In this document: one piece after another, positions 11,064 through 23,320 of the stretch
Layout of the letters: each line of letters begins with the position of its first letter
How positions within the stretch are numbered: the first letter of the stretch is position 1
Assembly (NCBI RefSeq): GCF_024713945.1
Contig: NC_134683.1
Location: 1,044,501 to 1,108,500 of the forward strand
Source: Dermatophagoides farinae
Taxonomy: Eukaryota > Arthropoda > Arachnida > Sarcoptiformes > Pyroglyphidae
Length of the DNA stretch: 64,000 nucleotides
Direction of reading: 5' to 3'
Made by a program: the position numbers and the translations under genes
Notes under the pieces: model-generated
Told to the model about the DNA's origin: nothing
What the model saw: the letters and a program-made list of their open reading frames with translations, nothing else
The model's database searches: none

Positions 11064-12016
11064 CAAAAACAAAAAAAAAATTTTTTGATTGAATGAATGA
11101 TGATGATGATTTTGATTTGGAAATTTAAATAAACAAAACAAAAAACAAAAAAAAGCACATACATTGATGACGTATACATATATAACACATATTGATGTGA
11201 TTAAATATTACGAACCAAAAAAAAAAAAAAAAAAAAATGATCGCCATGATCGGTTAGGTGTTGTTGGCGTCATATCAAGAATCATTCGATTCAATGGAAT
11301 CCATAAACGGAACATCTCTCTCTCTCTCTCTCTCTCTCTCGCTTTTTTTGGGTCTGAAAACTCATCAAAGTGTTTGTTTACAGACACACACACACACACA
11401 CACAAAAAAATGAAATGTGTAATGAATTTGTGAGAAATGAAAAAGAAACAAGAATCAGCAAAATGAAAATGATGATTTAGTCAGCATGATTGGCAGTAAG
11501 AGAGAGAGAGAGAAAGAAAAAAAATCTATCAATTTCATTCAATCATCCAATACCATTAATTTTCGGCTTGTCTTTTTTTTCCATTCTTTTTTGTTTCGGT
11601 CGAAAATATCTGTTCAAATTTTTTTTTCTTCTTTTTTTTCTTCTGTTATAGAATTTATAACAGAATTCATTTTCAATTCAACATATATATAGCTATAATT
11701 ACAAATGTGTGATTTGTGATTCTTGGATGGAATTCGGAATTCACATTCTCAAAAACGATAATCATCATCCATTCATTCATGATCACTAATCATATATTCG
11801 ATGAAGAGAGTGGTGGTGGTGATGAACATAAATCAACCAAATAGATGAATTAATGAATCTATAATTTAGAAATAGAAGCAAAGTAAGTTTTTTTTTTCGT
11901 CGATGTTGTTTCATGGCTAATTTAACCAATGTTTGTTTGTTTGTTTTTTTTCAGTGTTTTTCATTCGTCTCACTGTCATAATCAAAATTCATTTTACACA
12001 AAGTATTCACTGTCCA
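11064..12016. other. Spacer and 5' leader of the next gene
   Basis: Contains an A17-type run near 11218-11236, a CT run near 11315-11340, a CA run near 11385-11402 and a GA run near 11498-11512. An inverted repeat sits at 11641-11665. A likely 5'-UTR intron for the downstream gene runs from GTAAGT at 11883 to TTTTTTTCAG ending at 11954. Confidence 0.45.
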
Positions 12017-12769
12017 ATGATTATAATGAACCCGGTTGTTATTAATTTGCAAATGATGATAAACAATAATTTACCAACGATCGAGATAACGCCATCTGTA
12101 GATGAACAAATCAATCAAATGGATGGATTACCATCATCACAGACAGAGATTGTATCCACCATAACAAATCCGAATTCAAAACAATCATCATCAACAATGA
12201 AACCAATTGGATGGCAAAATAAACTTGGTTTAGCCGCCGTTTGTCTCATATTGATAATGTTCACATTGGATGTATTAACATTATGGTATTTATTGAAAAA
12301 AATTTCCTCATATGAACGATCAGTAAATCTATTGGAACGGATAAAATTTCTAATCGATTATTCCGGTACATTATCCGATAAAGATTGTGAACGATTATCA
12401 CTTATGCCACAATATGATGAAATAATGTTACGAATACGGCAAAATGTTACGACAACAGATCAATTGTCTATGAACAATATTGATAAACAATCATTGATCA
12501 ATGAATTGTCCATGGTATCGGAACAGAAATCAAATCTATTAACAGTAATTGTTGTTACATTTGTTGCAATGATCATTCATTTTATCGGTTTTATCGGTGT
12601 ATTACGACAATCATTTACTTTGACATTATTCGAAACATTATTTCTGATCATACTACTGATCATGAAACCATCGTTATCATCCAACAAATTTTGGCTGGAT
12701 CATATGGATCCTATATGCAGTTTGTTTACCATTATTTTTCATTTATCAAATTCGTCTTTATTATGTTAA
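12017..12769 (+). CDS. Multi-pass membrane protein, function unknown
   Basis: Single coding exon, 250 aa from the ATG at 12017 (a second in-frame ATG is at 12026), after a probable 5'-UTR intron. The first 68 residues are polar and probably cytosolic. Hydrophobic segments follow at about residues 77-98 (LAAVCLILIMFTLDVLTLWYLL), 175-198 (LLTVIVVTFVAMIIHFIGFIGVL) and 205-219, separated by a polar loop with Cys and a glycosylation-like NVT. The family is not recognised; it lacks tetraspanin cysteine motifs. In the +1 frame the end would read PLFFIYQIRLYYVKIRRKK, a typical last helix plus basic tail, so a small frame error near 12700-12720 is possible. Confidence 0.6.
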   Translation: MIIMNPVVINLQMMINNNLPTIEITPSVDEQINQMDGLPSSQTEIVSTITNPNSKQSSSTMKPIGWQNKLGLAAVCLILIMFTLDVLTLWYLLKKISSYERSVNLLERIKFLIDYSGTLSDKDCERLSLMPQYDEIMLRIRQNVTTTDQLSMNNIDKQSLINELSMVSEQKSNLLTVIVVTFVAMIIHFIGFIGVLRQSFTLTLFETLFLIILLIMKPSLSSNKFWLDHMDPICSLFTIIFHLSNSSLLC

Positions 12770-13613
12770 AATTCGAAGGAAAAAATAAAAAATGGTCATT
12801 GTTGGTGACCAGTATTTTTTTTTCTCGTTCATATCATCATATTGCCATATTATAATCATCGTTGACGATCCTTGAATAATAAAAAAAAAAATTTTTAATT
12901 TCCCTAAAACGGAAAAAAAGTACCCACCAATATAGTGATTGATTAGCAAATTTTTTTTTCATTGACAATTTAATTAATTTGTACACAACTGATTGATTGA
13001 TTGATCATCGAATAGGATTATCACCAAATTGATTATGTTGGAAAAACCTTTCACTCACTTTCTCTCTCACTCTCTCTCTCCCGGAAATGAATGTGATGAA
13101 ATTAATAATAATAATTATCAATTTAATTTCATAATAATCATATAATATGGTCATCACAAAAATTAAAATTTTTTTCTTGTTTCACTTGTTGCTATTTGTT
13201 TGTCTGTTTATTGTTTGCAATGCAAATGTGTCACACGTGTCACACATAAACACAGAAAAAAAACAAGAAAATTTTCATCATTGAAATACAAAACAAAACA
13301 AAGAAAAAAAAATATCCAAATTATAGTTTTCAGTTGTTGTCCATGCCCCTAAGTTTTTTTTTCCAGAAATTGTATTATATCATTTATATATTAGAATATA
13401 ATAATAAGATCACATTATGAGTGAGAATAATAATAGGTCTGTAGGTGTGTGTGTGGGGGGGAGGGGTGTGTGAAAGAGATATTTGTGCTTGTGTTGAAGG
13501 ATGTGTTGGTGAATTAGAAAATTAGAAAAAAAAATTTAAAAAATTTTTCTGCAATAAAAGAGTATTCTTCAGATTGTTGTTGTTGTAATCCATCATAATT
13601 CCCATCAATTATG
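12770..13613. other. Spacer between two convergent genes
   Basis: The left gene is on plus and the ABCG gene on minus, so both 3' ends lie here. It holds CT and GTGTG stretches, a tandem 9-mer GTGTCACAC twice (13228-13245) that creates a CACGTG E-box, and AT-rich filler. No further gene seen. Confidence 0.4.
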
Positions 13614-15070
13614 TTATCGTCTTGAATTAGCTTTTCGATACAATACAATATATGCAAGTACACGTGTAATAATTGCATAACTACCCAATAGGCACATTAA
13701 GAATGGTAAATCCTTTTCATGTAAATGAAAATTTTGTAATATTAATGATGGATTTTGATTTTCCGATGCCGATAGAATTCTTTCTAAACGATCAGTCAAT
13801 GATGGTCCATTGGATGAATCGAAAAAATTCGTATTCTGCCATACACAATCCATCATTTCTTCAGCATCATCGCCCATTATTGAACGGATACGTTTCAAAT
13901 CAAATGGTTCCGGTTCTGGACAACGATTAAAACCATAGAATGTTATGACGGTTGATTCGAAAAATAATCTATAATAGCTTAAATATGTAAGCGGCTGTAT
14001 GATTCGTGGCAATTGATCGATCTGTACCAGAAATCCAGTGAACAATAACAATGGTATCTGTGATGTGGCAGCAAATATACTGGCCGCATTAACATTGTGG
14101 ACAAATATTGCCGATATTGTTAAACCTATATGAGAAAAACAAAACAAACAAAAATGAGAAATTGAAATTAAAATTCATTATTATTATAATCATGCAAAAA
14201 AGAGGAAAAAAAATTTAAAAAAAAAATTCCGAAGAAAATCTCAGTGAGTAATAATAATAATTATCATATATAATCTTCATTACAAATCTTTTTCCTTCAT
14301 CATTCATTCTTGTTGTTTGATGATAATTATCATCATCATCATCATCATCTGGTAACAAATTAAAAACTAAGCAAATTAGTCAGTGAACGCGACAATTAAA
14401 CAAAAAAAAAACAAAACAAAAAAACTAACAAACTTGAATATCCTTCAGAAAACGTGTACGTTATTTTTTTTTTTTTATTCATTGTCGGTTGCTCTTGGCA
14501 TTCTTTTTTTTTTGTATGTGAATAATTATAATAATTTGCTGTTTTTTCTTCTTCGTTTCACTTTAAAAGCACAAATATACATGATTTTGAATGAAAATCA
14601 TATGATAATGATGATGACGATGACAATGGCCATGACAATAAACATTATCAATAACATCGAATAGTATGGTTATCGATATCATTTATCATCATCAATGATG
14701 ATAATAAATACAGGATGTTACCCGTCTCTTGTGAACGATATCAAAAAAAAAAAAAAAAAAATTCGATTCTATTTCTACCTTATTTGTCACATTCATTCAT
14801 TCATTCAATTTTTTTTATCAATCAAATCATATCGTTAAACGGAAATATTTTTTGATTGATTGATAGATCGATCATACACATATATAAATAGTGATCGATA
14901 AATAAACAGTGGTGGTGGTGGGTGGATGTACAAAAAAAAATTTCATTTTTTTTTGTTACTTTTGGCTAACCTATTGCTTTTGTTGGGTTTTTTTTTTGAT
15001 ATTCAAGCTCAATATTCTTTTTTTTTCAATGAACAAAACAAAACCTTGGAACAGTATATATAATGGGACA

Positions 15071-15104
<34 letters not shown>

Positions 15105-17926
15105 CATCCATTCATTCATTCATTCAGTTTGTTTGTTTGTTTTTTTTTCTCTCTCTCTGTGTGTGTGTAAATAAAAAAAAATGGCTGTCTTTGTGTGTCA
15201 AACTTTTGTTTGTTTGTTTATACAGGGGGCAAAAAAAAAGATGCAATAAATAAAATGAAACTATGAATGAATGAATGAATGAATGAAAAAATGTGTATAA
15301 AAGTATAAAAGATAACTTACCAAGACCATCGGCAACCAATGAAATCATTATTAATAATGCAATAAAATAAAGAAATCTCCATGTTTCCCAATATTGATTT
15401 GTAATCAAATATGTAGTAGATCCATATAATATTGGCAATATTAATGCAGGTAAAAGATTTGTAAAATTTTTGGCCAAAAAATATGAACTAAATGAATACC
15501 ATCCATTGAAATATTCTTTATAAAAAACGCCCACCTCTAATGGAAATGTTAATATTGTTGGCATCATTGATAAAAATGAACAGAATGTCATTGCAAAAAA
15601 AATGTAACCAAAATTCAATATTGCCATTGCACCTGGTCCTTCTAGAAATGAATTGGCCAATGAAAATGATTGATTACCATCATAATCAGAACGTATTGTA
15701 TTGACCATATGCATAATGGTGTCCTGTGAACAGCCATCAGCTTGTCCCATTTTACTATCATTATAAAGTACAATATTGAGCAATATGATCGATACGGTTG
15801 CAAATATCCGTAATAGATATTCAGTTGGATCACGAAATGATAGCAACATACAACGCATCCATAATAACATTGTTTTATAGAATTCACGACGTTTTATTTG
15901 TTTTCTTGATCTGAATGAAAAGCAGAATTTTTTTTTTTTCGTTAAAAATTAAAATTTTACAATCAATTTTCTTACCTTTGACATATTTTATTTATAGAAA
16001 CAGTGTCAGCATTCCAATTTTCTGGCCACAAACGTACTTCATCCGATATCAGTGTACCATCATTATCATTCATCATCATTGTCGTTGTTGTTATTGTTGT
16101 TGTTTCAATATTATTATCATCAATATTACTATTATTACCATCATTAACAACAGTAATAATTGTTGAATCTTTTGATGTTTGATGATTAGAATCCATCGAT
16201 GTCAAATGTTTATTTTTTGTTGATGATATTGTATTTGAATATTTAATCATTAAACATCCTTTCTGATGTTGTGTAGTTTGATCATTAACTAATTGTTTAA
16301 TCACTTCATGGCCATAATCACCGGTAGCAACTTCAAGTACAAAATCAGCCGGATTATGATAAGTTGGACAGGATAATTTATATCTACTTAAATATGATAC
16401 CAATTGATCAGTAGGTCCATCATACATACATTGGCCATTATAGGCCAACACATAAAGACGATCAAAGTTTTGTAAAATTCTTGCCGTTGGTTGATGAATC
16501 GATGCTGCAATGGCCATTGGTTGTTCTGTATTATGTGCCAATTCTCTTAATAAACTAACACATTGTAAACATGATACAGAATCAAGACCACTTGTTGGTT
16601 CATCCAGAATCAAGATGGTTGGTGAATGTATCAATTCCAATGCAATACATAATCGTTTCTGTTGACCACCGCTACAATTTTCTGCTTTAACATTACGACA
16701 TTGATCAAGGCCAAGTTTATTTATAATTTGATTGACCAAATTACGATGATATGTACCATCGGGTAAACTATTCAATTCAACAACAACAACAACAAAAAAA
16801 AAAAAAAAAGATTAAAAATTCTATTTCGAAATGAAATGATAAAAAAAAATGTAAAAGAAATAAAGAAATGAAAATAACCATGCAAAGCCTCCTGCTCTTC
16901 CACAGCAGCCGGTTTCATCATCAAATAAAGCATTATTATCATTATCAATAACCGAAGCGTAGTAGTAGTAGTAGTAGTAGCAATATTGATAGCATTTTTT
17001 TCATAAGAATCCACAGACCTAATGACCAAATTGGAATCCGGATATGTTGTTGCATTATAAACATTTTCATTATCATCGATCAATTTAACTTTACATCGAT
17101 TATTTCGTTGATAATTACGTAATTTTGATGCAAACAATAATGTTTCATAAACAGTTAGACAAGGCATGAATGCATCATCTTGTGCCATATATGCTAATTT
17201 TGTTCGTTTAGTACAATTAGCTACAACAATATCACCGGTAACACCACGACGACGACGGCCACTAATACATTCAATCATTGTTGTTTTACCGGCACCACTT
17301 GGTCCCATAATGGCCATCAATTCACCGGCACGCATTGAACCACTAATTGTATTCAATAAACGTTTATGTGTATTACCACGTCCTTTTTTCTTTATAAATG
17401 TTTTCCATTGAAAACGTGATACATGATAAGAAAGATTACGCCATATTAATTCAACACCATCTTTGGTTGATTGCTGTTGTTGTTGTAGTTGTTGTTGCTG
17501 CTGCCGGTGTTGATTTGATCGATTTATTATTGAATCACCATTATTATTCATTTGTAATTTATTTTTCGCTATCGATTCCATATTGGTCAACATAACATTG
17601 TTATTATTTTTTTCAAAATGCCAATTATTATTCGATGATGATGATGATGATAATGGTAATTGTGGTAATGATGGTGGTGGTGGTGGTGGTGGTGGCGATG
17701 AATATAATTGGCCATTTTGTCTAGATGATGATTCAACAATTTTCGGTTTTTCATATTTATCGATTAATGATTGATTCTCATCATCATGATGATGATTATG
17801 ATTAGTATCGATTGTTTGGTCCAAATATCGTCGATGTTGTTGATGAGATTGATTTAAATGATTGACATTTGGAAATGTTTCCAAATATCTTGGTGGTTGT
17901 GGTGATGGTTGTTGTTTTTGTTGTTG

Positions 17927-17958
<32 letters not shown>

Positions 17959-18265
17959 GTGGTGATGATGATGAACGTATCGATCCAACACCACTACTTG
18001 ATTCACCATCGCCAACACTATTACCACTACCACCATCATTTGATGATTTCATTATTGTGACCTGTGACAATGATGATAATTGTGGTGGTTGTGGTGGTGG
18101 TGTTGTTGTTGTTGTCGATATTGGTGATGATGATGATGATGATGATGGTCCAAGTCCATTGACATCCGATGATGATGTGATATTGTTATTATTGTTGGAT
18201 GTTCCAAAAAGAAACATGTCTCTTTTTGATTTTAAAGATTGTGATGAAGATGATAATGATGACAT
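13614..18265 (-). CDS. ABCG-subfamily half transporter (ABCG1/ABCG4-like)
   Basis: Exons: 18265 to about 16953 (end uncertain), 16767-15976, 15910-15321 and 14125-13614. The N-terminal 270 residues are low-complexity Ser/Gln/Pro/His. The ATPase domain follows: Walker A GPSGAGKTT (about residues 321-329), Q-loop MAQDD, signature CSGGQQKRL, Walker B ILILDEPTSGLD, and H-loop SIHQPTA. CPTYHNPADFVLEVATGDYG is typical of ABCG1-type proteins. The membrane half includes MPTILTFPLEVGVFYKEYFNGWYS, ADGLGLTISAIFVHNVNAASI and LLLFTGFLVQIDQLP. Such half-transporters dimerise and export sterols or other lipids. The join of exon 1 to exon 2 is ambiguous: all weak donors at 17019, 16953 or 16879 are possible, and the last needs a one-base correction in an A7 run near 16995. 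An intron of about 1.2 kb (14126-15320) separates the last two exons and holds only simple repeats. Confidence 0.88.
14126..15320 (-). other. Long intron of the ABCG gene
   Basis: Bounded by GTAAGT (15320-15315) and an acceptor CATATAG (ends at 14126). It contains T-runs, ATC repeats near 14330-14350, a poly-A tract at about 14742-14760, a TTG/GTT run near 15075-15102 and an ATTC/ATGA tetranucleotide run near 15263-15286. No embedded gene seen. Confidence 0.7.
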
Positions 18266-20218
18266 TTTTTTGTTTTCGTTTGTTTCGTTACTTTAATATA
18301 TAGACTCTTTCTGTTTTTTGTTTTCTGATTTAATTCAAACCAAAATGAAGAAAAATTTTTTTTTCTTATTATCTCAATTTCCTAGTCCACGCGCATACGA
18401 TAATCGTTTGGCCAAGAAAAAAAAATTGAATGAATGAATGAAAGTGATTAATTGTGATGATGATGATGATTGCAATATATGAAAATACATTCGTATCTAT
18501 GTTGTGTTCATAAAACAAGAGAGAAATGTTGATTTGGACGGACGGACGGGAGCCAATTTGAAATCGTAAAAAAAAAGAAACATATGAGGCACACAACGTT
18601 GTCACAAGTATACAAAAGTACAAAATTGTCACTGGATTTTGTAATAATGACTGTGAATGAAAATAATTTTTTTTTTGTTTGTTTGTTGATATTAATCATT
18701 GATGAAAAACGATTTTTGTTTTTCGTTGTTTTCGTCGTTGTTGTTGATAATAATTTTTTTTTTCAATTTACTTCAATGAAACGCAAGAGAAAAAAAAACA
18801 ATGGACAATAATGATGATGACGATAATGAAGTTGCCGGTCGATTATATAAATGCTATGATGAACCTGGGATTAAAAAAAAAAAAAAAAGAAATTGAAAAA
18901 AAAATGAGAAAAAAATTTGAATAATTTTCATTTACCGGTACTTTTAAAACAGATTGTATGGGAAACGAAATTTGTAAAATTTGGAAAAGAAATTTTCTAC
19001 GGAACACACACACACACACACAAAAAAAAAAGAAACGTAAACATTCGATTTTTTCTTTCGAAAATATTTCCTGTTACTAAATTTGTTTTTTTCAGTTTTC
19101 GTTATTTAATTTTGGATCGATAAATTTTTTTTTTGTTTCTGTTTATTGTATCAATTATACATTTGTGGTTTATTATGAATGAAAATGAACAGATGACGAC
19201 GATGTGGATGATGATGATGATGATGATGATGAGAGAAACAAGACCAATAAAATTCAAAAATAAATACTGAGAGAACGACAACAAATGAATGAATGTCCGT
19301 TTATTTCATTTCATTTCATTTGATTTATCGTTCTCCCTTGAAACATTCATATATAAACACACACGGAGAGAGAGAGAGTTTTTTTATATTTAAAAAAATG
19401 AATTGAATCATCCTTCATTTATATATGGAATGATGATGATGATCACCGTGTGTGTTTGTGTGCATTTTTTTTTTGTTTCTGTATATGATGATGTACAAAC
19501 GACTACCATCAAGATATGCTTAACAACAACAACAACAACAACAACAACCACAACAACAACAACCACGACAACGACAACAACTTGAAGAATATATCATCGA
19601 TCAAATGCACAACAAACAAAATGTTCATGAGAGGGTTCTCTTTCTTTCTTTCTCTTTATCACTATCTCAATGTCTCAATCATCATCATCATCATCATCAT
19701 GATCGAAGAAAAACAAAAATAATCATGCTAATATCAGTTGGTTGAATATAATAATAATAATTTTTGTTCATTTCAATGCTGATACAGCTTATTATCACTA
19801 TGGTGGATGAATTTTATTTTCTCAAAAGGTATGTTTGTGTGTACACACACACACACATATTACTTACAGACTAAAAAATAACTGATGATGATGATGATGA
19901 TGATGATTAAAGTCAACTATAAACAGTCATCTCTTGCATCTCCAAGAAGAAAAAAAAAATTGTGTACAGATAATGATGGTTTACCTATGCTGGATTCATT
20001 GATTGACCACTATTTTCATGTGTTTATATATATAAAAAAAAAAAATATGAATAGGACTATGATGATGACGATGACAAAATTTTGAAATCAAAACGTAAAT
20101 CTAATTGGTGAAAAAAAAAATATTGATGTAAATGTTCATGATAATGATGATGAAACATGGAAAGATAAAAATTTCTGATTTATCATCATTTTGTAGTGGT
20201 TGTTGTCAACCAAGAGAT

Positions 20219-20243
20219 TAATTAATTAATTAATTAATTTGGT
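20219..20243. repeat. (TTAA)n short tandem run
   Basis: About six copies of a TAAT/ATTA tetranucleotide in a row. Simple repeat; no function inferred. Confidence 0.9.
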
Positions 20244-22064
20244 GAATATTGTCGATTTGAAACAATCGATACAATCGGTCGGTAAATATCGATTAGTGGC
20301 TGTCAATTTGTTATGTTTTAAACTTGAAACAAAAAGAATTTGTCATCAAAAAAAAAAATTTTCCTTGAAAAAAAATGATGATAATCAATACTTTTTTTTT
20401 CTAATCATTTGTACATCATGCTTGATCTACATGCATGAAATGATACATATGCATACAAATCAAGTTCATATTGATCCCTTTCTTTCTCTGTTTTATCGAT
20501 GAAGAAAATATTTTTCTGATCAAATACATCGATAATAATAATGCTTTTATATCGATAACATCGATTGTCAATCATCAATAATGTCCATCCCTTGACAATC
20601 ATGATGATGATGATGATCATTCATTGGATTGATGATTATAGCTGAATAGATAGCCGTTGTCTGCTATGATGACGACAAACCAAACATTGATTAATGAATG
20701 AATTGGCTGATTGGTTTTTTTTTCAAGCCAATCACGAGTTTATAACCAACTTAATGGTATGGTATGATGATGATGATGATGATAATCTTAATCCAATGAT
20801 TTTTCATTTTTCATTTCAGATATTGAATTGAACAAATTTTTTTTTATCATGATAATCAAATACCGATTTCACACAATTAATCATTTCAACCATTTGAATG
20901 TTTTTTTTTTTTTTATTTTTCGAAATTGGTTCAAAGTCCAAAGTATTATTTTTTCCACAATTTGACAATTTTTTTTTCTTTTTCATATGACAGACCAAGA
21001 ACATTGTGACAACAACAATATCGACCGGCAGAATAATAAAAAAAAACAATGAAAATTTATTGATTTTTTTTTCTGTTTCTATCAACGAATTTGACGTTTT
21101 TTCCCTGATGATAATCTTTATATATTTTCATTTTGATGGAAACCAGATATTATATCATGACATTAAATATGCAGCGAAAAAAAATTATGAATCGAATAGA
21201 AAAGAATGTAACACGTTTTTTTTTTCTTTACATCGAATCAATCAATCAATCAATTAATCAACGATTGTCGATTCATTTCATCTCCATTCGATTGATTCTA
21301 TCATTGATTAGCCATTTTCAAATTATTCAATCAACCACCATTAATCGATGATGAAGAAAAAAGACTGGTTTTCCGTTTTTTTTTTTTTTTTTGCTGATTA
21401 CGATGATGATGATGAATGTAATAATAATAAAATAATTTTGCGAGAATGACAAGTTTCACAAGAAATAAAAAATTCAATAATCAGTGAATCATCATCATCA
21501 TCATCATCAGCATCATTATTATTATACAACATCGTTATTATGGTAACAATCAAGGACAAATGATTATTGCTAAAAAAAATCAAACACTACTATTGAGAAT
21601 TATTGAATTGAGAAACAACAACAAAAAAAAAAGATTTGAATTTCACAGAATTTATCATCATCATCAGTTTATTTCATTCCATTTCACTTCACCCACTAAC
21701 ACATAAATGATGATTTTATTTGAATTGGATACAATTTTTTTTCACACCTTTCTTTTTTTTTTTGTTTCTGTAAATATTTTTACAAATTTTTTTTTTCGTT
21801 GTTTCTCATTCTTTCGAAAACAATTCTAACCGAATCATCATCATCATCATCATCGAAAAAAAAGTCATCATTCATATATTCAAGTGTTTTCACAATCGAT
21901 GAATAAACAAAATTGGAAATATTCATCAATTCATTGATGATTCATATTCTTGAGAATTGTTTTTTTTTCACTTGTTGTTGTTGTTGTTTTTTTTATTGCC
22001 ACTATATCTCATCGAATCTTAAAATCGATAATTATTGCTGTAGTTGTTGTTGTTTTTGTCGTAC

Positions 22065-22095
<31 letters not shown>

Positions 22096-23281
22096 TTTAC
22101 AACATCGATGTTCATGTGTACGTCTAAAAAATGATAATGGTGATGATAATCACATCGAATGTTGATGATGATTGATTTGATTTGTTTTGTTTTGTTTTGC
22201 CTTGGCGCGATATATTTTTATATAAATGTTTGATGAATCAATCATCGAATAATAATAATAAAAAAAAATATCGATAAACTGTACAGAAAAAAAAAATTTT
22301 GTTGTTGTTGTTGTTATTGTGTTTGTTTCACCAAAATAAAAAATAACAAACAAAAACAATCATCATAAAAAAAAGGGATAACCAACCAGTAAAAAAAAAA
22401 ACATTGGATTCACGTGAATGTTTTTTTTTCGGAAAGTTTTCCGAGAAAAACTTTTCTTATTTTTTTTTTTTAATATTATTATATCAAGATTTGATTTGGC
22501 AAAAATAAAATAAAAAAAAATTGTACTTTTTTTTCCATTGAAATGAATAAATGAAAACCTACGATCACCCATTCAGACAGACACACATCATACACACACA
22601 CACAGGTATACCTATCTCTCTCATACATCAAATCAAATGTGAGATGTATAAAGATAAAAAAAAAAAAAATTTCACACCTGTAGTGAAAGTTCAATTTTCT
22701 TGACAATTTATGATTTCAATGACCTTTATAAATGTTGTTTTTTTTCTGGTTGCTAAAAAAAAAAACAAATTTTGGTATTGAACAAGGAGAAAATCAATAA
22801 GGATCCCCTGAATGAATGAATGTTGATTTTACCAACACGAAAAGCGCAATCTCGGAAAATGTTTATGGTTATTTTTTTTTTTTTTTATACACCATAATTA
22901 CCCCACTCAAACTACTACTGTAAATGATACATACCGTAATACTATTCGATTCCATTTTGGCCATTCACACATTCATTTATTATTCATACATTTGTTAAAA
23001 ATGTCATTGATGTATGCAATAAAACAAAACAGAAAAAAAATGGACAAACAAATGAATAAATCGATGGAAATGGCAAACGAATCAAAAACAAAACAAAAAA
23101 TGGCCATCAGCTATCGAACAAGAAACAAAACAAAACAAAAGAGTTGAAATTTCCATAATAAATCAAATCAACAACCAACGAACGAAACAAACAAACAAAC
23201 AAACAACAACAATAATAATAATTTCACCATTGACGAGAAAAAAAAACCTACCAATCGAATGTAGATGATGATGACGTTTTT

Positions 23282-23320
23282 TTTTGATGGTTTTTTTTTT
23301 GGAAACAAAAACCATCAAAA
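23282..23320. repeat. Inverted repeat, 14-bp arms
   Basis: Arms TTTTGATGGTTTTT (23282-23295) and AAAAACCATCAAAA (23307-23320) are exact reverse complements around an 11-base spacer. The arms are mostly A/T runs, so chance is not negligible. Confidence 0.7.

Noticed and set aside
17854-18296. His-rich and Asp-rich frames on both strands over the ABCG N-terminus
   Set aside because: They are antisense and off-frame shadows of the low-complexity exon 1.
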